Below, in pieces: positions 1 to 6,511 of a stretch of 8,016 nucleotides of DNA. Origin of the DNA: Synergistaceae bacterium (GTDB lineage: Bacteria; Synergistota; Synergistia; Synergistales; Aminobacteriaceae); assembly GCA_017394925.1 (NCBI GenBank), contig JAFPWQ010000132.1:1-8016 (forward strand), in the 5' to 3' direction. The notes beneath the pieces were generated by a model. That model saw only the letters and a list, made by a program, of their open reading frames with translations. It was not told the origin of the DNA and ran no database searches. Numbering within the stretch: the first letter of the stretch is position 1; each line of letters begins with the position of its first letter. The translations under genes and the position numbers were made by a program.

Positions 1-1116
1 ACTGGTGTATGCAAGTTATTCGCGAAAGGCAGCAGCATGGCACCCGTAATCGAAGCAAGATTTTACGGTGATGACCCCAAAGTCCTGAGAGACCTTGCAG
101 ACAATGCACGCAAAATAATGGAAGAAGACCCCATACATAATAACGTGAGGCTTGACTGGTGCGACCCCGTAACAGTGTTCCGTCCGCAGGTACGAAAAGA
201 CAGAATGCAGAGTCTGGGACTCACACGCCCGCAGATAAACAATGCAATTCTCGCAGGCACAACAGGACTTCCTGTAGGGGAATTCAGAGACGGAGACAGG
301 TCTTTATCTATATTGTTCAGCTTAGTCCCAGAAGAAAGACACAGAATCGAAAGCCTTCATTCATTGCCGATATGGGCACCGGCCGCAAACGAAACTGTTG
401 CACTCGGTACGCTGATTTCTGACCTTGAGCTTTCAGTTGAAGATAATATATTGATGAGGCGAAACAGAAGACGCGTTCTCACTGTGGCAAGTGATGTTAC
501 TCTGGGAAGCAATATATCAGGTATGCAGAACAGAATACGCGCTGAGATTGAAGCTATTCCATTGCCCGAAGGTTACAGATTTGAATGGGGCGGAGAAGAA
601 GAGAGCCAGGCTGATGCAATGAATGGAATGTCTAAACTCTTCATGCCATGCCTGTTATTAATGTTCACGATAATGGTCTTCCTGTTCAACGGATTCAGAC
701 AGCCGTTTATCATATTCTTCTCGATTCCGTTAATCGTAATCGGTGTAGCTGTAGGTCTGTTAATGGCACATAAGCCTCTTGATTTCCTGTCTATAGTCGG
801 AATATTGAGCCTCGTAGGAATGCTCGCGAAAAACTCAATCGTTTTATTAGACCAGGTTGCAAGTGATTTTGCATCGGGCAAAGACAGGTATCAGGCAATC
901 GTAGATACAGGAGTAAGCAGACTTAGGCCGGTTGCAATGTCAGCGGTTACTACGGTTCTGGGAATGGTTCCGTTAATCTGGGACAGCATGTTCGGACCTA
1001 TGGCAGTTACTATTATGGGAGGCTTAACAGTAAGTACAGTGCTGACAATGATATTTATTCCTGTATGCACGGCTATTGCTTACGGTGTACCAAGCCCCGA
1101 TGATGATGATGATTAA
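1..1116 (+). CDS. RND-family efflux transporter permease subunit, C-terminal part (5' truncated by window)
   Basis: Inner-membrane proton-driven pump subunit of the AcrB/HAE type, which works with a periplasmic adaptor and an outer-membrane channel to export small molecules. The frame is open to base 1, so the ATG at 37 is internal and the true start lies upstream; 371 residues are visible, whereas family members usually exceed 1,000. Counting from base 1, residues 1-210 are the second periplasmic porter/docking half. Five hydrophobic segments follow (about 213-232, 233-256, 262-286, 308-326, 330-362), matching TM8-TM12. Family signatures are GMLAKNSIVLLDQ (273-285) and RPVAMSAVTTVLGMVPL in TM11. 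The proton-relay Asp residues of TM4 would lie upstream and cannot be checked. The protein ends in five Asp residues encoded by (GAT)5. The adaptor gene follows after 33 bases, which supports an efflux operon. Substrate cannot be predicted. Confidence 0.93.
   Translation, partial: TGVCKLFAKGSSMAPVIEARFYGDDPKVLRDLADNARKIMEEDPIHNNVRLDWCDPVTVFRPQVRKDRMQSLGLTRPQINNAILAGTTGLPVGEFRDGDRSLSILFSLVPEERHRIESLHSLPIWAPAANETVALGTLISDLELSVEDNILMRRNRRRVLTVASDVTLGSNISGMQNRIRAEIEAIPLPEGYRFEWGGEEESQADAMNGMSKLFMPCLLLMFTIMVFLFNGFRQPFIIFFSIPLIVIGVAVGLLMAHKPLDFLSIVGILSLVGMLAKNSIVLLDQVASDFASGKDRYQAIVDTGVSRLRPVAMSAVTTVLGMVPLIWDSMFGPMAVTIMGGLTVSTVLTMIFIPVCTAIAYGVPSPDDDDD
1099..1113 (+). repeat. (GAT)5 trinucleotide repeat encoding a C-terminal Asp5 tail
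   Basis: Five perfect GAT codons sit directly before the TAA stop of the RND permease and give an all-aspartate cytoplasmic tail. A short perfect triplet repeat can change length by slippage without shifting the frame. Confidence 0.85.
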
Positions 1117-1130
1117 TGAATGAGTAAGTG

Positions 1131-1139
1131 AAGGAGGAG
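1131..1139 (+). promoter_or_regulatory. Strong Shine-Dalgarno of the adaptor gene
   Basis: AAGGAGGAG is a near-perfect anti-16S match, 10 bases before the ATG at 1150. It lies in the 33-base gap after the permease stop, so the adaptor has its own strong initiation site rather than depending on coupling. Confidence 0.8.
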
Positions 1140-1149
1140 TAATAAATTC

Positions 1150-2271
1150 ATGAGAAAATTTTTCAGTGCAATAGTTTTAATTGCAATTGTTGTAGGTGCA
1201 TATTATGGTCTTGAGATTCTGCGCGGTCAGAAAGAAGAAGTTGAGAAGGCAGAAGTTGTACGTCCTGTTAAGACCGTAACGATTCGTAACAGCGGGCAGG
1301 GCGGAGTCTGGAATTACTACGGAACACTTCAGGGAGGAAGACGCGTAGATCTGTCATTCAGGGTATCAGGACCGTTAAACACCGTCAGAGTCGACAAGGG
1401 AGCATCAGTTAAGAAAGGTGCATTGCTTGCAACGTTAGACCCAAGAGACTATCAGACGAGATTAAAGCAGGCAAGAAGCAATGAGGCACAAGCTAAATCA
1501 CAGTATAACGATGCACAGGCGAATTTCAGACGCTATGAGAATCTCTACAAGGGCGGAGCTATCCCCAAAGCAACATATGATACGTATAAGACTCAAATGG
1601 AAGTGGCAAAATCAGCACTTGACGCGGCCGCAGCAGCAACAGCTACAGTTAGAGACTCGCTCAGGGATACGGAACTGAGAGCACCATTTGACGGCGTAAT
1701 CGTTGACAGAATGGTTGAAAATTTCCAGGACGTAACAGCAAAGCAGACTATATTCTCACTTCAGGATATATCAATGATGGAAATCGTGTTTAATGTCCCG
1801 GACAATGACGTAATCTGGGCATCGAAAGCTGACGCAAGGCCTACGAACATAACCGCAAAGTTTGATGCAATACCTGACCGCGTATTTCCCCTCACTGTTA
1901 AAGAGATAGTTCTTCAGGCAGACAGGAATACTAACACGTTCCCGATAACGGCGGTAATGCCCAGACAGGAAGGTTTAGCACTTCTTCCGGGAATGTCAGC
2001 AACAGTTCAAGTTGAAGTACGCGGCGATAAATCAGAGAGTTCATCATTTCTTGTGCCTTCAGCATCGTTAATCAATGACGCAGGAATGAGCGAAAATTTT
2101 GTGTGGCGGTACGAGAATAATATCGTTCACCGTATACCCGTAACAGCAGGTTTTCCGCATAATAACGGCTATATCGAAATTTCCGGCGAAGCTCTGAGGG
2201 ACGGAGATATTATTGCGGCGGCCGGGGCTCATCTCTTAAGGGAAGGTCAAAGAGTGAGGCTCATGAAGTAA
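1150..2271 (+). CDS. RND efflux system periplasmic adaptor subunit (membrane fusion protein, HlyD/AcrA type)
   Basis: Periplasmic adaptor that links the RND pump to an outer-membrane channel. The 373-residue length is normal for the family. Residues 4-22 are a hydrophobic N-terminal segment with no lipobox Cys, so it is probably anchored by an uncleaved helix or cleaved by signal peptidase I rather than being a lipoprotein. The two lipoyl half-motifs are visible around 78-97 (VDKGASVKKGALLATLDP) and 176-187 (LRAPFDGVIVDR). They flank an Ala/Gln-rich alpha-hairpin coiled coil at about 100-172. Beta-barrel sequence follows (about 208-290), then a membrane-proximal domain containing SASLIND (304-310). 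The start is supported by AAGGAGGAG 10 bases upstream. It lies downstream of its pump gene, the reverse of the common adaptor-then-pump order, and is followed by a terminator, so it is the last gene of its operon. Confidence 0.93.
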   Translation: MRKFFSAIVLIAIVVGAYYGLEILRGQKEEVEKAEVVRPVKTVTIRNSGQGGVWNYYGTLQGGRRVDLSFRVSGPLNTVRVDKGASVKKGALLATLDPRDYQTRLKQARSNEAQAKSQYNDAQANFRRYENLYKGGAIPKATYDTYKTQMEVAKSALDAAAAATATVRDSLRDTELRAPFDGVIVDRMVENFQDVTAKQTIFSLQDISMMEIVFNVPDNDVIWASKADARPTNITAKFDAIPDRVFPLTVKEIVLQADRNTNTFPITAVMPRQEGLALLPGMSATVQVEVRGDKSESSSFLVPSASLINDAGMSENFVWRYENNIVHRIPVTAGFPHNNGYIEISGEALRDGDIIAAAGAHLLREGQRVRLMK

Positions 2272-2286
2272 AAAGTAAAAAGTAAA
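2266..2286 (+). repeat. 7-bp tandem repeat (AAGTAAA)x3 over the adaptor stop codon
   Basis: Three perfect copies of AAGTAAA run across the end of the adaptor gene. Because the period is seven, the TAA in each copy falls in a different frame (2269, 2276, 2283), so translation is closed in all three frames just before the terminator. Confidence 0.85.
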
Positions 2287-2307
2287 TACGAAAAAAAATT
2301 TTTCACG

Positions 2308-2345
2308 GGCAGGGATGAAAAAAAAATTTCGTCTCTGCCTTTTTT
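2308..2345 (+). terminator. Rho-independent terminator of the efflux operon
   Basis: The 5' arm GGCAGGGATGAAA (2308-2320) pairs with TTTCGTCTCTGCC (2327-2339) in a 13-bp stem with two G-U wobbles. The loop is six A, and six T follow directly (2340-2345). It lies 36 bases after the adaptor stop and ends the RND-adaptor transcript. Confidence 0.9.
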
Positions 2346-2375
2346 GATTCTTGTTTTGATTCTCTTTTTCGATTC

Positions 2376-2404
2376 AATGATAATTTTTATGAATAGTATA
2401 TAAT
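2376..2404 (+). promoter_or_regulatory. Candidate sigma-70-type promoter for the downstream gene cluster
   Basis: A TATAAT hexamer at 2399-2404 (within TATATAATAA) lies in the A/T-rich gap after the terminator and about 46 bases before the GTG start at 2450. At 17-bp spacing the -35 position (2376-2381, AATGAT) matches TTGACA poorly, so this promoter is either weak, activator-dependent, or relies on the A-tracts. It is the only obvious promoter position for the cluster that begins at 2450. The call is inferred from the -10 box and context only. Confidence 0.45.
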
Positions 2405-2433
2405 AACTTTCACTAAAAAATTTTTTCATGACT

Positions 2434-2439
2434 GAGAGG
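2434..2439 (+). promoter_or_regulatory. Shine-Dalgarno that fixes the GTG start at 2450
   Basis: GAGAGG lies 10 bases before GTG 2450. An in-frame TAA at 2444-2446 excludes any start further upstream, so the GTG is the first possible start and has a suitably placed ribosome site. Confidence 0.65.
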
Positions 2440-2449
2440 TTTTTAAACT

Positions 2450-3019
2450 GTGCGCAGGTCAATAAAGGCTCGTTCTTCGTTCCTGTTAATGATAGATATT
2501 CAGGAGCGTTTAATGCCCGCCATATATAATAAAGATGAAGTGATAAAAAATTCTTCGCGTCTGCTCACTGCTTCAAGTGAATTATCAGTGCCGTTAATCG
2601 TAACTGAGCAATACCCAAAAGGCATAGGCTCAACACTTCCCGAGCTCAAAAATTTAATCCCAGAAGGAACAAGCATAATCGACAAGACAGAATTCTCATG
2701 CTGTGATGCTTCCGGCTTCGGCGATGCGTTTCTCAATCTGAGTTTCACATCAGGCACTAAAGACACGGCTATATTATTCGGCGTTGAGACTCATATCTGC
2801 GTACTTGCGACGGCAATTGATATTCTCGAAAAATATAATCTCAATGTCGTAATAGCTGCTGATTCATGCGGGAGCAGAACGGAAGAGAATCATAAACTTG
2901 CACTTGAGGCTCTGCGTTCAATGGGATGTCTTGTAGTTCCTGCTGAGACCGTAATATATCACATGCTGGGCAGGGCAGGCACTCCCGAATTCAAGAAGTT
3001 ACTTCCGTTGTTCAAGTAA
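2450..3019 (+). CDS. Isochorismatase-family cysteine hydrolase
   Basis: Cytosolic alpha/beta hydrolase of the isochorismatase-like superfamily, whose members hydrolyse isochorismate, nicotinamide or other amides, or have unknown substrates. The 189 residues match a single-domain member. The family's Asp-Lys-Cys triad is readable: Asp16 in LLMIDIQERL, Lys79 in IIDKTEFSC, and Cys117 in GVETHICVLATA. The Gly-Val-Glu-Thr-His-x-Cys-Val stretch and the following AADSCGSR (136-143) resemble the YcaC / ISOC1-2-like branch rather than true isochorismatases. The start is GTG 2450, set by an in-frame stop at 2444 and GAGAGG upstream; the alternative Met14 would cut into the first beta strand. It is the first gene of a tight cluster, 12 bases ahead of the membrane glycosyltransferase. 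No siderophore genes are nearby, so an entB-like role is unlikely. Substrate unknown. Confidence 0.88.
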   Translation: MRRSIKARSSFLLMIDIQERLMPAIYNKDEVIKNSSRLLTASSELSVPLIVTEQYPKGIGSTLPELKNLIPEGTSIIDKTEFSCCDASGFGDAFLNLSFTSGTKDTAILFGVETHICVLATAIDILEKYNLNVVIAADSCGSRTEENHKLALEALRSMGCLVVPAETVIYHMLGRAGTPEFKKLLPLFK

Positions 3020-3031
3020 GCGCACAGAAAA

Positions 3032-4630
3032 ATGTTCAGGAACAGAAAAGCTCTGTTATTCGGGCTGCTGCTGTTCTATTTATACTTCAGGGGAACGGGC
3101 AGTCATGGCCTCATAGATCCTCTTGAAGGTATAAACGCGTCAATAGCTCTTCACATGTCAGCAGGAGGAAACAGATTTATACCCAGAATAGGCGAGGCAT
3201 TCGCTGCAGGTCGTTCAATGGGAACGTGGTGGCTTGAGGCATTAGCATTGAAAATTTTCGGCTGGTCAGAATTTGCCGTGAGATTCTTTTCGGCTTTGTC
3301 TGGGCTAATCATGATATGGGCATCTGCAATTGCTTCACGGGATTCACGTTCAATCAGCACAAGAGCGTCATGGCTGTCTGCTTCGATATGCGCGGGAATG
3401 ACGATATGCTTCACGGTCTCACAGTTAGTATCGCCTCATGCAATATATGCGTGCTTAATGTCTCTCACGATGACGGGCATAATCCGTTATCTTGAAGCCC
3501 GCGAAAATAAACGCCGTCTTTTTCTTGCACATTTCTGCTCTACTTTATGCTTCATCGCGTACGGCTTTGAGGGATTGCTCTTAACATGGCTTGCTGTAAT
3601 CGCATATTCAGTTCTTGCTGATGATATGAGAATGCTCAAAGACCTTTTCACATGGCCGGGCGGAATGATTTTTACTGTTATCATATCAGGCTTGTATTTC
3701 CTGCTCTTAATGCTGATTAACACAGATATAATTCAGTTCATGCACTGCCGTATTCACACGTACACTTTCGGGGGCATACTTGGAATGTGTATATTTGCGT
3801 TCATGTCATTCATGCCCTTTCACGGATTCATAATCAGGTCAGTATATGAAGTTATCCCGAAGAAATATCCGGCTGATAAATCACCTGAAGTATTCATGCT
3901 TGTATGGGCAGTAATATTCGGACTGTCTGCAATTCTTTCGGGTGATATGCTTGCGCTGTCATGCTGTGCCGTTCCGTTATCGTCAATACTGGGAAGAAGG
4001 CTCGATGAATGGCTTGACCAGAGGAAATTATACGCGGTCATAATTTCAGTCATGATTAATATAATGCTCATCGTGCCGGTTGTATTTATGATTCTGCCGT
4101 TCATGATGAATAAATTTCCCGTGATAAAAATCTCTATGCTCTCATTAATCCCATGGGGAATGGCAACGGGCTTGTTTCTCTTTGCGTCTTGGTATTACAC
4201 TAAGACCAGACAGATCGAAAAATGGGTGCGCAATGTTCCCGGTGCTGCGCTGTTGTGCCTGCTGCCTCTTGCAGGTGTATTCAGTCTGACGGCCGGAGAA
4301 TATTCTCTCAGGGATATAGGCTTAAAGCTCAGGGATTCAGTTCAGGGTGATGACAGAGTGATTCAGTACGGAGTAAATTATCCGTCAGTGTATTTTTATT
4401 CGCTCAGGAATTCAGGAATAATTGACGCTGAATTAATGCCGGGAGTAGCCGAGAAAAAATATATTACTGACGAAGAAGAATTAAACAGAATATGGAACGC
4501 AAAAGACAGAGTTTTTATGATATTACCGGTTGAAAGGAGCGCAAATAAATCACTGCCCAAAAATATATTCAGCATTCTTGAATCAAACGGTATGCTGCTA
4601 ATAAGCAACCAGAAAAACGAAAATAAATAA
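3032..4630 (+). CDS. Polytopic membrane glycosyltransferase, family 39 / ArnT-PMT-like (GT-C fold)
   Basis: Predicted inner-membrane enzyme that transfers a sugar from a polyprenyl-phosphate carrier to an acceptor outside the cytoplasm, as ArnT and protein O-mannosyltransferases do. The N-terminus shows the GT-C layout: a first TM helix (8-20), then LIDPLEG (27-33) with Asp29 and Glu32 where the family has its acidic catalytic motif. A divergent copy of the usual 'PPLYYWL...FGVSEFAAR' stretch follows (WWLEALALKIFGWSEFAVR, 66-84). About ten further hydrophobic segments run to residue 420. A soluble tail (422-532) contains IQYGVNYPSVYFYSLR, similar to the C-terminal region of ArnT-like proteins. 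The Lys-Pro-Pro motif is absent. ATG 3032 is the first start after the preceding in-frame TAA at 3017; no clear Shine-Dalgarno is present, suggesting coupling to the upstream gene. Family assignment is fairly secure; donor and acceptor are unknown. Confidence 0.78.
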   Translation: MFRNRKALLFGLLLFYLYFRGTGSHGLIDPLEGINASIALHMSAGGNRFIPRIGEAFAAGRSMGTWWLEALALKIFGWSEFAVRFFSALSGLIMIWASAIASRDSRSISTRASWLSASICAGMTICFTVSQLVSPHAIYACLMSLTMTGIIRYLEARENKRRLFLAHFCSTLCFIAYGFEGLLLTWLAVIAYSVLADDMRMLKDLFTWPGGMIFTVIISGLYFLLLMLINTDIIQFMHCRIHTYTFGGILGMCIFAFMSFMPFHGFIIRSVYEVIPKKYPADKSPEVFMLVWAVIFGLSAILSGDMLALSCCAVPLSSILGRRLDEWLDQRKLYAVIISVMINIMLIVPVVFMILPFMMNKFPVIKISMLSLIPWGMATGLFLFASWYYTKTRQIEKWVRNVPGAALLCLLPLAGVFSLTAGEYSLRDIGLKLRDSVQGDDRVIQYGVNYPSVYFYSLRNSGIIDAELMPGVAEKKYITDEEELNRIWNAKDRVFMILPVERSANKSLPKNIFSILESNGMLLISNQKNENK

Positions 4631-4632
4631 CT

Positions 4633-4639
4633 AGGAGGA
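4633..4639 (+). promoter_or_regulatory. Shine-Dalgarno with an unusually long spacer
   Basis: AGGAGGA is a perfect ribosome site but lies 14 bases before the ATG at 4654, longer than the usual 5-10. The spacer contains a six-T run and no in-frame ATG, GTG or TTG. The ATG is kept because a signal peptide begins directly after it. Confidence 0.6.
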
Positions 4640-4653
4640 ATTTTTTATACATC

Positions 4654-5481
4654 ATGCGTAAATTTTTTTGTGCGCTGTTAATGCTTGTCATATTTTCATC
4701 GTGTTCATTTGCAGAAGTGAATCCAGATCAGGCAGTTCACAGTGTAATCGGAGGTTTATATTCACTTGCGGCCGCTGCATGTCTGAATGATAACGTGAAG
4801 CCGCATGTCAATAATCTTGCCGCTTACTTCAAGGACATCCCGGATAACTGGCAGAATGATGCAAAGATTGAACGAATAAATTCATCGATATGGGTAGGTG
4901 TGAATGTGGGCAAGTATTCAGGCGCACGGCATTTTCTCAGGGATAACGCAGAGGCATTAGACATTAAAGAATCACCCGAAGGCTTAGCGTGGATAGGCGG
5001 AAATGATGCATGGATAAAAGCATTCGACATAAAAGACGAAAAGATAAAATCATCATTAAGGCTCAAAGCGGCTAAAGGTTCAGGAAAAGATTCAAATATA
5101 ATATTTCTTTCGACAGAAGGCCAGAATTCATGGTGGCAGATGTCCCCTACACCTAAAGCAGCAACTGCAGATAAAATAATATCACGGTGGGGAATAAAAA
5201 ATGCTCCTGAACTCCATAAACCAGAATCATCAAACAGGGTAAGCATTTACGAATCAGTGAAGCCTTCAGATGTCAGAAAGAAGCCCGCGAATATTCACAT
5301 AGGTACACGCAAAAATAATCTCGATATGTCCATGAATATCGGCGATGTGGTATTTACGCCCGTACCGCAGTTAAAACGCGATAAAACTACAATTGAAGAA
5401 ATTGACGATGACGAAAAGCAAATAAGCTCTGAAAATGTAAATTACGATAAGACAGGCTCAGAACAGGAAGAAAATAAATAA
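4654..5481 (+). CDS. Exported protein of unknown function
   Basis: I do not recognise this family. The 275-residue product starts with a clear signal peptide: basic n-region MRK, hydrophobic core 4-16, and a likely signal peptidase I site after Ala20 (SFA-EV). Cys17 follows FSS, a poor lipobox, so a lipoprotein is less likely. The mature part (about 25-190) looks folded and is rich in Trp, with IWVGVNVG at 79-86, AWIGGNDAWIKAF at 112-124 and NSWWQMSP at 158-165. The region after about 200 is Lys/Asp/Glu-rich, lacks hydrophobic periodicity and is probably disordered, ending in an acidic tail. It sits 23 bases after the glycosyltransferase and 20 before galE, so it is probably co-transcribed and may act in the same envelope process, perhaps as a periplasmic accessory factor. 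That role is inference from position only. Confidence 0.82.
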   Translation: MRKFFCALLMLVIFSSCSFAEVNPDQAVHSVIGGLYSLAAAACLNDNVKPHVNNLAAYFKDIPDNWQNDAKIERINSSIWVGVNVGKYSGARHFLRDNAEALDIKESPEGLAWIGGNDAWIKAFDIKDEKIKSSLRLKAAKGSGKDSNIIFLSTEGQNSWWQMSPTPKAATADKIISRWGIKNAPELHKPESSNRVSIYESVKPSDVRKKPANIHIGTRKNNLDMSMNIGDVVFTPVPQLKRDKTTIEEIDDDEKQISSENVNYDKTGSEQEENK

Positions 5482-5501
5482 ATCAGGAGGAATGAATTAA
5501 C

Positions 5502-6491
5502 ATGTCAGTATTAATATGCGGGGGAGCTGGCTATATCGGCTCGCATAACGTGAGGGCATTCAAGGCTCATGGTGAAGACGTTATAGTGATTGACAGCTTA
5601 GAGACAGGACACAGGGCATCAGTTCCTGAAGGCATAAAATTTTACGAGGGAGATATACGCAACGGGTCATTGCTCGATAAGATATTTACGGAGAATAAAA
5701 TCGAGGCAGTTATACATTTCTGCGCGTTCTCACTTGTCGGTGAAAGCGTTGAAGAGCCGTTAAAGTATTTCGACAACAACGTGGGCGGCATGATTAGCTT
5801 ACTTGAGGCCATGCAGAGAAATAACGTTAAGCGCATAATATTCTCGTCATCAGCGGCAACATACGGTGAACCCAAACGTGTACCCATTCTTGAGACTGAC
5901 GAGACCAATCCAACGAACCCGTACGGTGAAAGCAAGCGCATAATGGAAAAAATGATGCACTGGGTCAGTGAACGCTATGATATACGCTATGTCTCACTGA
6001 GATACTTTAACGTTGCAGGAGCATGGCATGACGGCACAATCGGCGAGGATCACAGGCATGAAACGCACTTAGTCCCGATAATTTTGCAGGTGCCATTGGG
6101 TAAACGCGAATACGTTACTGTCTACGGCGATGATTACCCCACGAAAGACGGCACATGTATACGCGATTACGTTCATGTTGAAGACTTAGCAAAGGCGCAT
6201 ATACTCGCACTCGAATATTTACGCAACGGAGGCACAAGCGGCATCTTCAATCTTGGGAGCGGAGAAGGCTATTCGGTCATGGAAATGATAAACGCGGCAA
6301 GAAAAGCTACAGGCCATGACATTCCCGTTAAAGTCGGCGCAAGGAGAGCAGGAGACCCCGCAAGATTAATTGCAGATTCGACTAAGGCACATAATATTTT
6401 ACACTGGAAGCCCGAAATCGTAAGCATGGAAGATATTATTGCTACTGCGTGGAAATGGCATAAATCACATCCGAAAGGTTACGCGGATTAA
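5502..6491 (+). CDS. galE: UDP-glucose 4-epimerase (GalE-type, extended SDR)
   Basis: Cytosolic NAD-dependent enzyme that interconverts UDP-glucose and UDP-galactose, supplying sugar nucleotides for envelope glycans and the Leloir pathway. The 329-residue length is typical. The Rossmann NAD motif GGAGYIG is at 7-13, and the Asp ending the second beta strand is at 31. The catalytic Ser lies in FSSSAATYG (Ser117), and the Tyr-x-x-x-Lys pair is YGESK (Tyr141, Lys145). The substrate-side motifs LRYFNVAGA (166-174) and RRAGDPARLIAD (281-292) are present. By alignment by eye, Leu289 occupies the position of the E. coli gatekeeper Tyr299, so N-acetylated UDP-sugars might also be accepted. The start follows AGGAGG (5485-5490) with an 11-base spacer. 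The gene sits among envelope-type genes rather than with galK or galT, which fits a biosynthetic role. Confidence 0.95.
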   Translation: MSVLICGGAGYIGSHNVRAFKAHGEDVIVIDSLETGHRASVPEGIKFYEGDIRNGSLLDKIFTENKIEAVIHFCAFSLVGESVEEPLKYFDNNVGGMISLLEAMQRNNVKRIIFSSSAATYGEPKRVPILETDETNPTNPYGESKRIMEKMMHWVSERYDIRYVSLRYFNVAGAWHDGTIGEDHRHETHLVPIILQVPLGKREYVTVYGDDYPTKDGTCIRDYVHVEDLAKAHILALEYLRNGGTSGIFNLGSGEGYSVMEMINAARKATGHDIPVKVGARRAGDPARLIADSTKAHNILHWKPEIVSMEDIIATAWKWHKSHPKGYAD

Positions 6492-6508
6492 ATCACGGGA
6501 TTAAATCA
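6485..6508 (+). repeat. 11-bp direct repeat over the galE stop
   Basis: GGATTAAATCA occurs at 6485-6495 and 6498-6508, separated by two bases. The first copy contains the galE TAA stop. The second, preceded by CG, contributes the weak CGGGA Shine-Dalgarno-like site for the next gene, suggesting a small local duplication formed this junction. Confidence 0.7.
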
Positions 6509-6511
6509 AAA

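Noticed and set aside
2247..2462. 71-codon minus-strand frame across the terminator and promoter gap
   Set aside because: Its Phe/Lys/Ile-rich translation is what A/T tracts and the terminator hairpin produce by chance; there is no ribosome site or family similarity.
2428..2541. Small + strand frame from ATG 2428 (about 37 codons) overlapping the start of the isochorismatase-family gene
   Set aside because: It has no Shine-Dalgarno and no recognisable sequence, and it overlaps a well-supported gene in another frame. The GAGAGG site serves GTG 2450.
4654..4713. Lipoprotein signal (Cys17) in the exported protein
   Set aside because: The residues before Cys are Phe-Ser-Ser, which lacks the usual Leu/Val at -3. 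A signal peptidase I site after Ala20 explains the sequence better.
4824..5246. 140-codon open frame on the minus strand
   Set aside because: It lies wholly inside the exported-protein gene, which has a signal peptide and a perfect Shine-Dalgarno. The minus-strand translation shows no domain and no ribosome site, so it is an antisense shadow.
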